Source: Azospirillum thermophilum (GTDB lineage: Bacteria; Pseudomonadota; Alphaproteobacteria; Azospirillales; Azospirillaceae). Taken from it: a stretch of 64,000 nucleotides of DNA. Positions within the stretch are counted from its first letter, which is position 1, and the number at the start of each line of letters is the position of its first letter. Below, piece by piece: positions 45,625-54,617 of the stretch. The stretch is from assembly GCF_003130795.1 (NCBI RefSeq), contig NZ_CP029353.1, forward strand, positions 2,185,501-2,249,500. Direction: 5' to 3'. Made by a program: the position numbers and the translations under genes. Under the pieces are notes generated by a model. It saw only the letters and a program-made list of their open reading frames with translations, had not been told where the DNA came from and did not search any database.

Positions 45625-46643
45625 CCGATGGCGGCTCCACCAATGCCGCCGATGGCGGCCAGGGCACGCAGCGAGCCGTCGGGATGGCGCAGCGCCGTCA
45701 GCGTCACCGGCCCCCCGGCAGCAGCCCGGCCAGGATCTCCTGCGCACCGCCGGCGGCGATGCGCTGCAGCGCGGCGTCGAGCGCCCGCACCGCCCGGCCG
45801 GCAGCCCGGCCTGGGCCGTGTCCCGCCGAGGGTGTCTGAGACGTGAGGCTGGCCCGCCGGAGCGCTCCCCATAGCTGGCGCAGGCGGGCCAGCCGTCCGG
45901 GAACGGGCCGGTCACCGTGTTTCTTCGGCTAAGTTGAGGTTGCTTGACGACCATCAACCGAGACGGAGTGACACGTATGACCGAGGACAGGATCGCTCTT
46001 CACGAGCTGATTGGGAAGAGCGCCGACGCCGACTTCCTGCGCGAGATGGTCGGCTTCGCCGCTCAGCGCCTGATGGAACTGGAAGTCGAGGCGTTGACCG
46101 GCGCCGGCTACGGTGAGCGCTCGGACGAGCGGCTGACCAAGCGCAAGGATATCGGGAGCGGACCTGGGAGACACGCGCCGGCGCCATCGACCTGCGCATC
46201 CCCAAGCTGCGGCGCGGCTCCTACTTCCCAGCCTTTCTGGAGCCGCGGCGCACGGCGGAGAAGGCGCTGATCGCGGTATCCAGGAGGCCTACGTGCAGGG
46301 CATCTCGACGCGCAACGTCGATGAGCTGGTCAAGGGCAATGGGCATGACTGCATCTCCAAGTCCCAGGTCAGCCGCTTGTGTGAAGAGATCGACGACGCG
46401 TGCAGGCCTTCCTGACCCGCCCGCTGGAGGGCGACTGGCCGTTCGTGTGGCTCCGATGGCGGCTCCACCAATGCCGCCGATGGCGGCCAGGGCACGCAGC
46501 GAGCCGTCGGGATGGCGCAGCGCCGTCAGCGTCACCGGCCCGCCCGGCAGCAGCCCGGCCAGGATCTCCTGCGCACCGCCGGCGGCGATGCGCTGCAGCG
46601 CGGCGTCGAGCGCCCGCACCGCCTCGGCCGGCAGCCCGGCCTG
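45625..46643. repeat. 190-bp direct duplication flanking the IS256 fragment
   Basis: 45625-45813 and 46453-46643 are almost identical over about 190 bp of kinase coding sequence, differing by a few single-base indels. IS256 elements duplicate only 8-9 bp, so this is not a target duplication. It implies a rearrangement or a mis-assembly. Confidence 0.8.
45814..46452 (+). mobile_element. truncated IS256-family fragment inside the kinase gene
   Basis: About 640 bp matching the end and first half of the complete IS256 copy at 19720-21145. It starts at the same terminal GGCCGTGTCCCGCCGAG and breaks off within the transposase at ...GDWPFVWL. Several single-base deletions relative to the complete copy disrupt the frame. 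It lacks the other end, so it cannot move by itself. Confidence 0.85.
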
Positions 46644-47005
46644 CGCGGGGGAGAGCCCTTCGACCTCCTCCCGCCGGCGGCCGAGCGCTGCTGCAAAGAC
46701 ATTGTTAACCACAAGAAAACGTCCAGCAGGCTCAAGCAAAGCATGAGGAGCGCCACTGGCCGAAAGCAATGCTTCCAGCCATTCCTCGCGCGCAGTCGTA
46801 TGACGTTCGTCAAGAGCCATGGCGTGTACTCGGTAATCTTCCTGTGACGCGGACAGCGCCATCTGAACTTTATCTTGTGGCTTCGTCCCCGGTGTCAAAT
46901 GTGACCTGCGTCATCCCCCTGAGACAAAATCTACCCGTAGGCCATAGAACCCCGGCGAAAAGGCGGAGCGTTGGCGCAGCCGCCCCGGGCAGGCTATAAG
47001 GACGC

Positions 47006-47767
47006 ATGCTGTTCCGCCGCAAACCCTCCGCCCCGCGCCCCGCCGCGCAGGCTCCCCGGCCGAAGCCGCCGCGGGCGCTCGTCCTGACCGGCCTGCCGGC
47101 CCCGCTGGAGCTGCGGGAAAGCGCGCGCGCCACCCGCATGACCCTGCGGGTGGATGCCGGCCGCGGGCTGGTCCAGGTGGTGGTGCCGGTCGGCGTGTCG
47201 GAGGCCGACGCCCTGCGCTTCGTCGGGCGCCATGACGGCTGGGTGCGGGCGCGCATCGCCGCCCTGCCGCCGGCGCTGCCCTTCGCCGACGGGGCCCTGG
47301 TCCCTTTTCTCGGCACCGACCACGTCATCCGCCACCTGCCCGACCTGCGCGGCGCCACCCGGCGCGAGGACGGCGCCATCCTGGTGGGCGGCCGGGCGGA
47401 GCATGTCGGCCGCCGCGTGCGCGACTTCCTGATGGCGGAGGCGCGGCGCGAACTGGCGGAGCGGGCGCGGCAGAAGGCGGCCACCATCGGCGCGCGCGTC
47501 GCCGCCGTCACCGTGCGCGACACCCGCAGCCGCTGGGGAAGCTGCTCGGCCACCGGCCGCCTGTCCTTCTCCTGGCGGCTGATCCTGACGCCGGAGCCGG
47601 TGCTGGACTATGTGGTCGGGCACGAGGTGGCGCACCTGAAGGAGATGAACCACTCCGCCCGCTTCTGGGCGCTGTGCGCCCGGCTGACCGCCGACCTCAA
47701 TCCCGACGTGGCGGTCCCGCGCCACTGGCTGAAGACCAACGGGGCGCGGCTGCTGCGCTACGGCTGA
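47006..47767 (+). CDS. YgjP-like (DUF45) metallopeptidase family protein
   Basis: 253 residues. The C-terminal domain holds the zinc site HEVAHLKEMNHSARFW (HExxH plus a downstream His), preceded by TRSRWGSCSATGRLSFSWRL, the family signature. The N-terminal half has the beta-rich region TRMTLRVDAGRGLVQVVVPV. No signal peptide, so cytoplasmic. The physiological substrate of the family is unknown. Frame intact. Confidence 0.9.
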   Translation: MLFRRKPSAPRPAAQAPRPKPPRALVLTGLPAPLELRESARATRMTLRVDAGRGLVQVVVPVGVSEADALRFVGRHDGWVRARIAALPPALPFADGALVPFLGTDHVIRHLPDLRGATRREDGAILVGGRAEHVGRRVRDFLMAEARRELAERARQKAATIGARVAAVTVRDTRSRWGSCSATGRLSFSWRLILTPEPVLDYVVGHEVAHLKEMNHSARFWALCARLTADLNPDVAVPRHWLKTNGARLLRYG

Positions 47768-47864
47768 GGGGCCGGGCGCATCCTTCGCCGACATAATCGT
47801 TTCACTTGCAACGGCCGCCATGGTCTTATGGCTGCGCTCCCGTTCCCGCCGCCGGCCAGACGCC

Positions 47865-49072
47865 ATGCCCCGTTCCGACTCCCTCGCCATCCGCGTCCTG
47901 CTGACCGCCCTGGTCGCCTTCGGGCCGCTGTCGACCGACCTCTACCTGCCCTCGCTCCCCTCGCTGGTCCGGGTGTTCGGCACGGACGTCGCGACGGTGC
48001 AGCTCACCCTCTCCGTCTTCCTGGCGGGATTCGCGGTGTCGCAGCTCGTCTACGGGCCGCTGTCCGACCGCTTCGGCCGCCGGCCGGCCCTGCTCGGCGG
48101 GGTCGCCATCTATCTGGTGGCGAGCGTCGCCTGCAGCTTCGCCACCAGCATCGAGGGGCTGATCGCCGCCCGCTTCTTCCAGGCGGTCGGCGCCTGCTGC
48201 GGCCCGGTGGTGGCCCGCGCGGTGGTGCGCGACGTCTTCGGGCGGGATCGGGCGGCGACGGTGCTCGCCTACATGGCCATGGCGATGGCGCTGGCCCCGG
48301 CCGTCGGGCCGATCCTGGGCGGCGTGGTGACGGAGCTGTCGGGCTGGCGCGGCAACTTCGTCCTGCTGTCGGTCTTCGCCGCGGCGATCCTCGCCGCGGT
48401 CTGGACCCTGCTGGGGGAGACCAACGCCCACCGCGACGCCGAGGCGCTGCGGCCCGGCCGGCTGCTCGCCAACTATGTCCTGCTGCTGCGCAACCGCAGC
48501 TTCCTCGGCTATGTGCTGACGGTCGCCTGCTCCTACAGCGGCATCTTCTCCTTCATCTCCGGATCGTCCTTCGTGCTGATCGGCCGGCTGCAGCTCACGC
48601 CCGCGCAGTACGGCATGAGCTTCGGCTCGGTGGTCGTCGGCTATATCCTGGGTTCCTTCCTGGCCGGCCGGCTGACCCGGCGGGTCGGCGGCGAGCGGAT
48701 GATCCGCATCGGCACGCTGGTCTCGCTGGCCGCCGGGGTGACGGGAAGCGCGCTGGCGCTGGCCGACGTGACGCATCTCGCGGCGATCCTGGCCCCGATG
48801 TTCGTCTTCATCCTCGGCACCGGGCTGACCCTGCCCAACGCCACCGCCAACGCGGTCGGCCCCTACCCGACGATGGCCGGGCTCGCCTCCTCGCTGCTCG
48901 GCTTCGCGCAGATGACCGTCGCGGCGCTGGTCGGCACGGTGATCGGCCATATGAGCGACGGCACCCAGCTTCCCATGATGGCGGCGATCGGCCTCGTCTC
49001 CATCGGGCGGCGCTGGCCCACGGGATGCTGGTCACTCCTCCCCCGCCTCCCGCTCCTCCGCCTTCCCGGTGA
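47865..49072 (+). pseudogene. Bcr/CflA-type MFS drug efflux transporter (3' frameshift)
   Basis: About 402 residues with 12 helices. The Bcr/CflA signature is clear: FGPLSTDLYLPSLPSLVRVF, GPLSDRFGRRPALLGG (motif A), RFFQAVGACCGPVVARAVVR (motif C region). Exports drugs or sulphonamide-like compounds by proton antiport. A one-base loss near 49003 moves the last 20 codons into another frame (ALAHGMLVTPPPPPAPPP). The proper stop is at 49072, 41 bases into the convergent MgtC-like gene. An in-frame ATG at 47820 is less likely. Confidence 0.85.
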
Positions 49073-49516
49073 CCGGCACGCGGCGCATCACCCAGGTGAA
49101 GAGCAGCGTCACCCCCAGGCTGAGCGCCAGCGAGAGCCCGGCCAGCACGTAGAAGCCGGCGCCGCAGGCGATGCCCAGCGCGCCGGCCATCCAGATCACC
49201 GCCGCGGTGGTGGCGCCATGCACGCTGTCGCCGGACCGGATCATCACGCCGGCGCTGATGAAGCCGACCGCCTGCGCCACCCCCTGGATGACGCGGATCG
49301 GGTCGCTGTTGGCCTCGCCGCCGGCCCGGGAAACCGCGTCGAACTCCAGCGCGACCAGCGTGGTGACGGCGGCGCTGATGGCGATCAGCGTATGGGTGCG
49401 CAGCCCGGCGGCCTTGCCTCGCATCTCGCGGTCCAGCCCGAGCAGCGCCCCGCAAAGAGCTGCCGCACACAGCCGGGCGATCAGGTCGGGAAGCGGGTGA
49501 TCGTGTGCAAGTCCAT
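49032..49516 (-). pseudogene. MgtC/SapB-family membrane protein (single frameshift)
   Basis: About 162 residues. MDLHTITRFP, then after a one-base loss near 49485 DLIARLCAAALCGALLGLDR, EMRGKAAGLRTHTLIAISAA, GFISAGVMIRSG and AVIWMAGALGIACGAGFYVL. The R-GKAAGLRTH loop and GF-x-x-AG are MgtC signatures. Members protect against low magnesium or acid and modulate ATP synthase in pathogens. Here the role is unknown. Its 3' end overlaps the convergent efflux gene. Confidence 0.82.
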
Positions 49517-49955
49517 GAAATGTCTCTGGTTTTTAACACCACCGTAACCTTTGCCACTTTTTTGGGACGGGTCGCATTTTTCACTTTGAAATGGCGTCGG
49601 TTGGATCTATGTAACGCGCACTCGCAAGCGCACGTGCCGCTGGCCCGCCCCTCGGCGTCTCCGAGATGTGGTTATGCAACGACGTAACGCGTGATCCCCG
49701 ACCGTCCCTTAAACAAGGCGGCGACTTGGAGGTTACGATGGTTCATGTTGTTGTGGGTGGGCGCGCGCTCACCCGTCTCCGAAAAACCTGGCTTCCGGCT
49801 CATACGGACACGAAGCGGTCCTGTACGGGGCAATCCAGTATCTGCGGCTGAACGCCCGACCCTTCTGTCTGTTTCAGGGTCGCCGAGCGTCAGCCGCTCC
49901 GTTATTTCCCCCATCGCCGCTTTGACATCCATCATCTTGCGTCCGGGAGACCCAG
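49517..49955. promoter_or_regulatory. upstream region of ornithine decarboxylase gene
   Basis: 439 bp with no credible gene, AT-rich at its left end (CTTTTTTGGGACGGG). The block GTAACGCG occurs twice (49614 and 49684). GGGAGACCC lies just before the decarboxylase ATG. A promoter and leader are expected; no riboswitch class is recognised. Confidence 0.35.
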
Positions 49956-51095
49956 ATGAACCAGAAGATTGCGCGCTTTTTCGAAGAGCAGCGCCCGCAG
50001 ACCCCTTGCCTCGTCGTGGACCTGGACGTCGTCGAGCAGAACTACAACGACCTGCATGACGCGCTGCCCGACGCCCGCATCTTCTATGCCGTGAAGGCCA
50101 ACCCGGCGCCGGAGATCCTGGCGCTGCTGGCCCGCCTCGGCTCGGCCTTCGACTGCGCCAGCGTGCCGGAGATCCAGATGGCGCTGGCCGCCGGCGCCCC
50201 GGCGGAGCGCATCTCCTACGGCAACACCATCAAGAAGGAAGCCGACATCCGCCGCGCCTACGAGCTGGGCGTGCGGCTGTTCGCCTTCGACAGCGACGCC
50301 GAGCTGGAGAAGCTGGCCCGCTCCGCCCCCGGTGCGCGCGTCTTCTGCCGCATCCTGACCTCGGGCGAAGGCGCCGAATGGCCGCTGTCGCGCAAGTTCG
50401 GCTGCGACCTGAAGATGGCGCGCGCGCTGCTGCTGAAGGCCCGCGACCTGCCGGTCGAGCCCTACGGCGTGTCCTTCCACGTCGGCTCGCAGCAGAAGGA
50501 CCTGAAGCAGTGGGACCACGCCATCTTCCAGGTGGCGCAGCTGTTCCGCGAGCTGGAGGTGCTGGGCGTCGACCTCGGCATGATCAACCTGGGCGGCGGC
50601 TTCCCGACCCGCTACCGCACCGACGTGCCGGAGTGCACCGCCTACGGCCAGGCGATCTTCGAGTCCCTGCGCACCCATTTCGGCAACCACCTGCCGGAGA
50701 CGATCGTCGAGCCCGGCCGCGGCATGGTCGGCAATGCCGGCGTGATCGAGAGCGAGGTGGTGCTGGTGTCGCGCAAGTCGGACGAGGATCCGAAGCGCTG
50801 GGTCTATCTCGACATCGGCAAGTTCAGCGGCCTCGCCGAGACGATGGACGAGGCCATCCAGTACCCGATCGAGGTGGTCGGCGAGGGGATGGACGATCCG
50901 GACGGCGAGGCGGTCATCCTGGCCGGCCCGACCTGCGACAGCGCCGACGTGCTCTATGAGCGCGCCGAGTACCGCATGCCGAGCGAGCTGAAGGCCGGCG
51001 ACCGGGTGCGCATCCACGCCACCGGCGCCTACACCACGACGTATTCGGCCGTCTGCTTCAACGGCTTTGCTCCGCTGCAGCAGATCTGCATCTGA
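49956..51095 (+). CDS. ornithine/lysine decarboxylase, alanine-racemase fold (type III)
   Basis: 379 residues. PLP-dependent enzyme making putrescine (or cadaverine). PLP lysine is Lys47 in RIFYAVKANP. Glycine-rich phosphate loop LGMINLGGGFPTRY, EPGRGMVGNAGVI, and the cross-dimer Cys327 in GPTCDSADVLYE follow, all typical of the alphaproteobacterial Odc family. N-terminus RFFEEQRPQTPCLVVDLDVV. The last 20 codons are repeated 0.6 kb downstream as part of a tandem duplication. Confidence 0.93.
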   Translation: MNQKIARFFEEQRPQTPCLVVDLDVVEQNYNDLHDALPDARIFYAVKANPAPEILALLARLGSAFDCASVPEIQMALAAGAPAERISYGNTIKKEADIRRAYELGVRLFAFDSDAELEKLARSAPGARVFCRILTSGEGAEWPLSRKFGCDLKMARALLLKARDLPVEPYGVSFHVGSQQKDLKQWDHAIFQVAQLFRELEVLGVDLGMINLGGGFPTRYRTDVPECTAYGQAIFESLRTHFGNHLPETIVEPGRGMVGNAGVIESEVVLVSRKSDEDPKRWVYLDIGKFSGLAETMDEAIQYPIEVVGEGMDDPDGEAVILAGPTCDSADVLYERAEYRMPSELKAGDRVRIHATGAYTTTYSAVCFNGFAPLQQICI

Positions 51096-51212
51096 CCGGC
51101 GGCCAGCGGGTCGGCGGGTCTCCCGGATCGGCCCTCTCCTCCAGCGCGGAGGAGGGGGCCGTTTCCATTTGGCGGCCCCGCCGTCAGACAGCAGGCCGGC
51201 GCACCGGCAAAC

Positions 51213-51249
51213 GAAAAGGGCCGCTCCCATCGGAGGCGGCCCTTTTCTC
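51213..51249. terminator. terminator after decarboxylase (first copy)
   Basis: GAAAAGGGCCGCTCC and GGAGGCGGCCCTTTTCTC form a strong hairpin with T-tract on both strands, between convergent genes. The second copy is at 51821-51856. Confidence 0.85.
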
Positions 51250-51275
51250 GTCCCGGTGACGGGATGCCCCACGGC

Positions 51276-51488
51276 TCATTCGCGCCAGAAGGGCTTGTTC
51301 ATCTCGATCTCGGCATCGCAGCGGCTGAAGCCGATGTCCTGAAGCATGCGGTCGTCGAGCTGGGCCAGTTCGCGGCGGGTGATCATGCGCTGGCGCCACA
51401 GACCGAAGGTGTTCGAAACAGCCTCCAGCAGATGGGCGAACGACAGGGTTTCGCGGCCGGTGTCGGCCGAGTGCAGAAGCGTAGCCAT
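51276..51488 (-). CDS. DUF1127 protein (copy 1)
   Basis: 70 residues: MATLLHSADTGRETLSFAHL then the DUF1127 domain RRELAQLDDRMLQDIGFSRC, ending MNKPFWRE. Small arginine-rich proteins of this family act in stress or metabolic regulation through RNA- or protein-binding in several alphaproteobacteria. The function here is inferred only. AGGGATACCACC precedes the ATG. Confidence 0.88.
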   Translation of the reverse strand: MATLLHSADTGRETLSFAHLLEAVSNTFGLWRQRMITRRELAQLDDRMLQDIGFSRCDAEIEMNKPFWRE

Positions 51489-51883
51489 GGTGGTATCCCT
51501 AATTTCTTTATCACTGGGGTCTGCCACGGTGGCGACCGCACCTTTCGTGTGTAGAAAATAATTACCCGATCTGCGCAGCCACCACCACCGCATACCGAAC
51601 ATGCCCGCTTTGCAGGCACCGGATGACTGGCGTTCGTTTGTCCCTACACCACGACGTATTCGGCCGTCTGCTTCAACGGCTTTGCTCCGCTGCAGCAGAT
51701 CTGCATCTGACCGGCGGCCAGCGGGTCGGCGGGTCTCCCGGATCTCCTCCAGCGCGGAGGAGGGGGCCGTTTCCATTTGGCGGCCCCGCCGTCAGACAGC
51801 AGGCCGGCGCACCGGCAAACGAAAAGGGCCGCTCCCATCGGAGGCGGCCCTTTTCTCGTCCCGGTGACGGGATGCCCCACGGC

Positions 51884-52096
51884 TCATTCGCGCCAGAAGG
51901 GCTTGTTCATCTCGATCTCGGCATCGCAGCGGCTGAAGCCGATGTCCTGAAGCATGCGGTCGTCGAGCTGGGCCAGTTCGCGGCGGGTGATCATGCGCTG
52001 GCGCCACAGACCGAAGGTGTTCGAAACAGCCTCCAGCAGATGGGCGAACGACAGGGTTTCGCGGCCGGTGTCGGCCGAGTGCAGAAGCGTAGCCAT
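51884..52096 (-). CDS. DUF1127 protein (copy 2, identical)
   Basis: An identical 70-residue product to the gene 608 bp upstream, with the same upstream 100 bp and downstream terminator. It is a product of the tandem duplication, so gene dosage is doubled if both copies are real. The upstream regions differ by only a few bases. Confidence 0.85.
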   Translation of the reverse strand: MATLLHSADTGRETLSFAHLLEAVSNTFGLWRQRMITRRELAQLDDRMLQDIGFSRCDAEIEMNKPFWRE

Positions 52097-52378
52097 GGTG
52101 GTATCCCTAATTTCTTTATCACTGGGGGTCTGCACGGTGGCGACCGCACCTTTCGTGTGTAGAAATATAATTACCCGATCTGCGCAGCCACCACCACCGC
52201 ATACCGAACATGCCCGCTTTGCAGGCACCGGATGACTGGCGTTCGTTTGTCACGTAACTGTGGCCGGACTGTCATTCCGACAGCTCATCATCAGGTCATC
52301 GCACTATCGGTCCCGCTGGACAATAATGGGCGCCGGCGTTTAACTTCCGTTTACTTCTGGCTCACTTTACGCCGCTCC

Positions 52379-53074
52379 ATGACGCACTGCAACAACATCG
52401 TTACCATCGGCTTCGACGGCGACGACACGCTCTGGCACAACGAGTCGCTGTTCTCGCTGACGCAGGAGCGGTTCCGCGCCCTGCTGTCGCAATCCGCCGA
52501 TCCGGCGGCGCTGGACCGCCGGCTTCTGGAGGTGGAGCGGGCGAACCTCGGCGTCTACGGCTACGGCATCAAGGGCTTCGTGCTGTCGCTGATCGAGACG
52601 GCGATCACCGTCACCGACGGCCGCGTCCCCGCCCGCGACCTGCAGGCGCTGATCGAGTTCGGCAAGGCGATGCTGCAGCACCCGGTGGAGCTGCTCGACG
52701 GCGTGGCCGAGGTGGTGGAGGCCTTGTCCGGCCGCTTCCGCCTGCTGCTGATCACCAAGGGCGACCTGTTCGACCAGGAGAGCAAGATCGCCCGCTCCGG
52801 CCTCGCCGAACGCTTCCACGGCGTGGAGATCGTCAGCGAGAAGGACCCGGCGACCTACCGGCGCGTGCTGGAGCGCCACGGCGTCGATCCGGCGGGCTTC
52901 CTGATGGTCGGCAACTCGGTGCGCTCCGACATCCTGCCGGTGCTGGAGATCGGCGCCCGCGCCGTCCACATCCCCTACCACATCACCTGGGCCCACGAGC
53001 TGGCCGAGGCCCCGGCGGACGGCTACCTCGGCATCGGGACGATGCGCGACCTGCCGCGGCTGCTGGGGCTGTGA
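52379..53074 (+). CDS. HAD-superfamily hydrolase
   Basis: 231 residues from the ATG at 52379 (MTHCNNIVTIGFDGDDTLWH). Motif I is DGDDT, motif II LLLITKGDLFDQES (Thr/Lys), motif III and IV are SEKDPATYRRVLERHG and MVGNSVRSDILPVLEIG with paired acidic residues. A helical cap domain lies between I and II. Phosphatase of unknown substrate. Frame intact. The upstream 125 bp shows no clear promoter motif. Confidence 0.9.
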   Translation: MTHCNNIVTIGFDGDDTLWHNESLFSLTQERFRALLSQSADPAALDRRLLEVERANLGVYGYGIKGFVLSLIETAITVTDGRVPARDLQALIEFGKAMLQHPVELLDGVAEVVEALSGRFRLLLITKGDLFDQESKIARSGLAERFHGVEIVSEKDPATYRRVLERHGVDPAGFLMVGNSVRSDILPVLEIGARAVHIPYHITWAHELAEAPADGYLGIGTMRDLPRLLGL

Positions 53075-53437
53075 TCAGGACAGCCGGGGAAACAGCTCGA
53101 GCTGTCTGACAGGGGTGTGGTTCCCCCGCGGTGGCTGCGGCATGTCCGAGGACGGACGGGGCGCCGCCAGTGCCTGCGGCGCAAGCCGGGCCAGCAGGTG
53201 GCGGTAGGCCGCGATCTGTACCGGCGTCGGGTCGGCACCGCAGAGGTCCGCCGCCACGTCGAACGGCTCCGCATGATAGAAGAGATCCTGCTCCGCCGCC
53301 GGGGCCGCCGCCAGATCGGCGCGAAGCCGCCGGGCCGGCGCCACATCCTCCTGGAACACCTCGGCCAGGGCCGCCTCGACCACGGTCCAGTAGAGGTCGC
53401 GACCTGCAACCTGAGGGGGAGGGGCGATGGTCATCAT
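53075..53437 (-). CDS. small partner protein of the DUF3990 gene, candidate antitoxin
   Basis: 120 residues beginning MMTIAPPPQVAGRDLYWTVV. Helical N-terminal half (EAALAEVFQEDVAPARRLRA), a central DLFYHAEPFDVAADLCG, and AAYRHLLARL followed by a Pro-rich tail ending QLELFPRLS. It lies 12 bp after the DUF3990 gene on the same strand. Neutralising partner is an inference from pairing; no named family is recognised. It abuts the convergent HAD gene with zero spacing. Confidence 0.55.
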   Translation of the reverse strand: MMTIAPPPQVAGRDLYWTVVEAALAEVFQEDVAPARRLRADLAAAPAAEQDLFYHAEPFDVAADLCGADPTPVQIAAYRHLLARLAPQALAAPRPSSDMPQPPRGNHTPVRQLELFPRLS

Positions 53438-53449
53438 GGCCTCGTGGCG

Positions 53450-53983
53450 TTAAACGAACGGCCTGCCGATATGCGAAATGCGCGGTGATTCTAACACCGA
53501 CAAGGCGTGCTCGGTATGGAAACTGATCTGGGTGTAGCCGGGCAGGAGTCCACCTCTCGGCCAGTCGGTTACCGGGCCGTAGACCACATCGTACGGCCGG
53601 GTCCGCCCGTGCATCGGATGAGCACCCTGCCGACACTGTTCGACAAGTTCCCAGAAGCCGGCGCTGTCGCGATCCGTCAGAAAGACAAGGCTCTCCAGCC
53701 GCCCCAGCATCGTGCGGTCGATTTCGAACGCAACCACAGCCGCGGCAACCGGGTAAGGCGTTTTGACCGCCGACGCCCTCATCCGCCGCGCCCGGTTGTT
53801 CGCCCATGCGACCGCCTGCTCCAGAACGGTCGTGGTGTAGAAGCCCTTCCCGAAATCCAGGAACGACCGGCCGACCGACAGGTCGACGGCGTTCGGGAGG
53901 GACTTGGCGGGCCGGATCATCTGGCCCGCGGCCTGATCGTAGGTGCCGTGATAAACGACCAGAGGCTGGTTCCGCCAGACCAT
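53450..53983 (-). CDS. DUF3990 protein, ADP-ribosyltransferase-like candidate toxin
   Basis: 177 residues from the ATG at 53983 (MVWRNQPLVVYHGTYDQAAG); a TTG at 54013 would add 10. YHGT, LDFGKGFYTTTVLEQAVAWA and EIDRT are the marks of DUF3990, a family placed with ADP-ribosyltransferase-like folds and often found in two-gene modules. A toxin role, with the downstream small protein as immunity partner, is inferred. The conserved arginine-like and glutamate residues of ART toxins are only partly evident (PGYTQISFHTEHAL near the end). Confidence 0.7.
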   Translation of the reverse strand: MVWRNQPLVVYHGTYDQAAGQMIRPAKSLPNAVDLSVGRSFLDFGKGFYTTTVLEQAVAWANNRARRMRASAVKTPYPVAAAVVAFEIDRTMLGRLESLVFLTDRDSAGFWELVEQCRQGAHPMHGRTRPYDVVYGPVTDWPRGGLLPGYTQISFHTEHALSVLESPRISHIGRPFV

Positions 53984-54121
53984 GGGTGTAGCACCGCATA
54001 CATTTGCGACCAAGGCGCGCAGAAATAGCGGAGCGCGCCTGCCCTGTCACGGCGACACTGTGTCGTCGTGCGTCGCGTGCTAGGGTTTTCTCTCGTTTCC
54101 ACACGGGGAGCCCAGCGCGCC

Positions 54122-54463
54122 ATGACCCTCACCCCCCTCGCCTCCGCGGCTCCCGAAACCGGCGGGCCGGCGCCGGACCGCCTCCTGTCCGGCAATCCGG
54201 TCTTCACCACCTGGAACGAGTATGAGTCGCCCGACGGCAAGCGCTTCGCCGGCATCTGGCGCAGCACGCCGGGCGCCTGGCGGATCCGCTATGACGAGTG
54301 GGAGTATTGCGAGCTTCTGGAGGGCCGCAGCGTCGTCACCCATGACGACGGCCGGAGCTGGACCCTCGGCCCCGGCGACCGCTTCGTCCTGGAGCCGGGC
54401 TTCACCGGCATCTGGGAGGTCGTGGAGACGACCACCAAGCGCTACGTCGTCATCCTGCCCTGA
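54122..54463 (+). CDS. cupin domain protein (DUF861-like)
   Basis: 113 residues: MTLTPLASAAPETGGPAPDR, then the cupin core FAGIWRSTPGAWRIRYDEWE, YCELLEGRSVVTHDDGRSWT and GPGDRFVLEPGFTGIWEVVE. The YDEWEYCELLEG and PGF-x-G-x-WEV segments are typical of the DUF861/ureidoglycine aminohydrolase-like cupins that mostly lack a known substrate. GGGGAG is 12 bases before the ATG. Single-domain, cytoplasmic. Confidence 0.85.
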   Translation: MTLTPLASAAPETGGPAPDRLLSGNPVFTTWNEYESPDGKRFAGIWRSTPGAWRIRYDEWEYCELLEGRSVVTHDDGRSWTLGPGDRFVLEPGFTGIWEVVETTTKRYVVILP

Positions 54464-54617
54464 GGCCGTCAGGCCCGCGACGCCGCCCGCGCTCCGCCCC
54501 CTCCCCCGGGTCGGCCGGTCCGCGGTCCGGAGCCTGGCCAAAGGAGGAACCCGTCCCGACCGGACGGGAGAGGGGTCGGACCATGGACGGCGGAGCGTCC
54601 CGCCGGCCGGGCTCCGT

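Larger units (their letters stand above)
44425..46862 (-). pseudogene. hybrid histidine kinase with PAS and receiver, disrupted by IS256 fragment
   Basis: Upstream piece (46862 to about 46453): MALSASQEDYRVHAMALDER, then a PAS domain (HALLEPAGRFLVVNNVFAAA). After the IS fragment: coiled coil, a phosphoacceptor region whose SHDLRQP is broken by one missing base (near 45507), ATPase motifs RPILSNAVRYTEKGG, VWDTGIGIDPAQH, KQGLGLGLAIVRRLAQ, and a receiver (VLVIEDDAMQLEG, LVLSDLRLAG, VHKPCDP). It would phosphorylate its own receiver or a partner in response to an unknown signal. About 190 bp of PAS coding sequence occurs on both sides of the IS fragment. Not functional as written. Confidence 0.8.
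51028..52251. repeat. 0.61-kb tandem duplication carrying a DUF1127 gene
   Basis: 51028-51642 and 51643-52251 are almost identical. Differences are a 9-bp loss near 51745 and a few single bases around 52130-52170. Each copy holds the last about 65 bp of the decarboxylase gene, a terminator, a DUF1127 gene and its upstream region. The second decarboxylase tail has no start and is inert. Confidence 0.92.
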
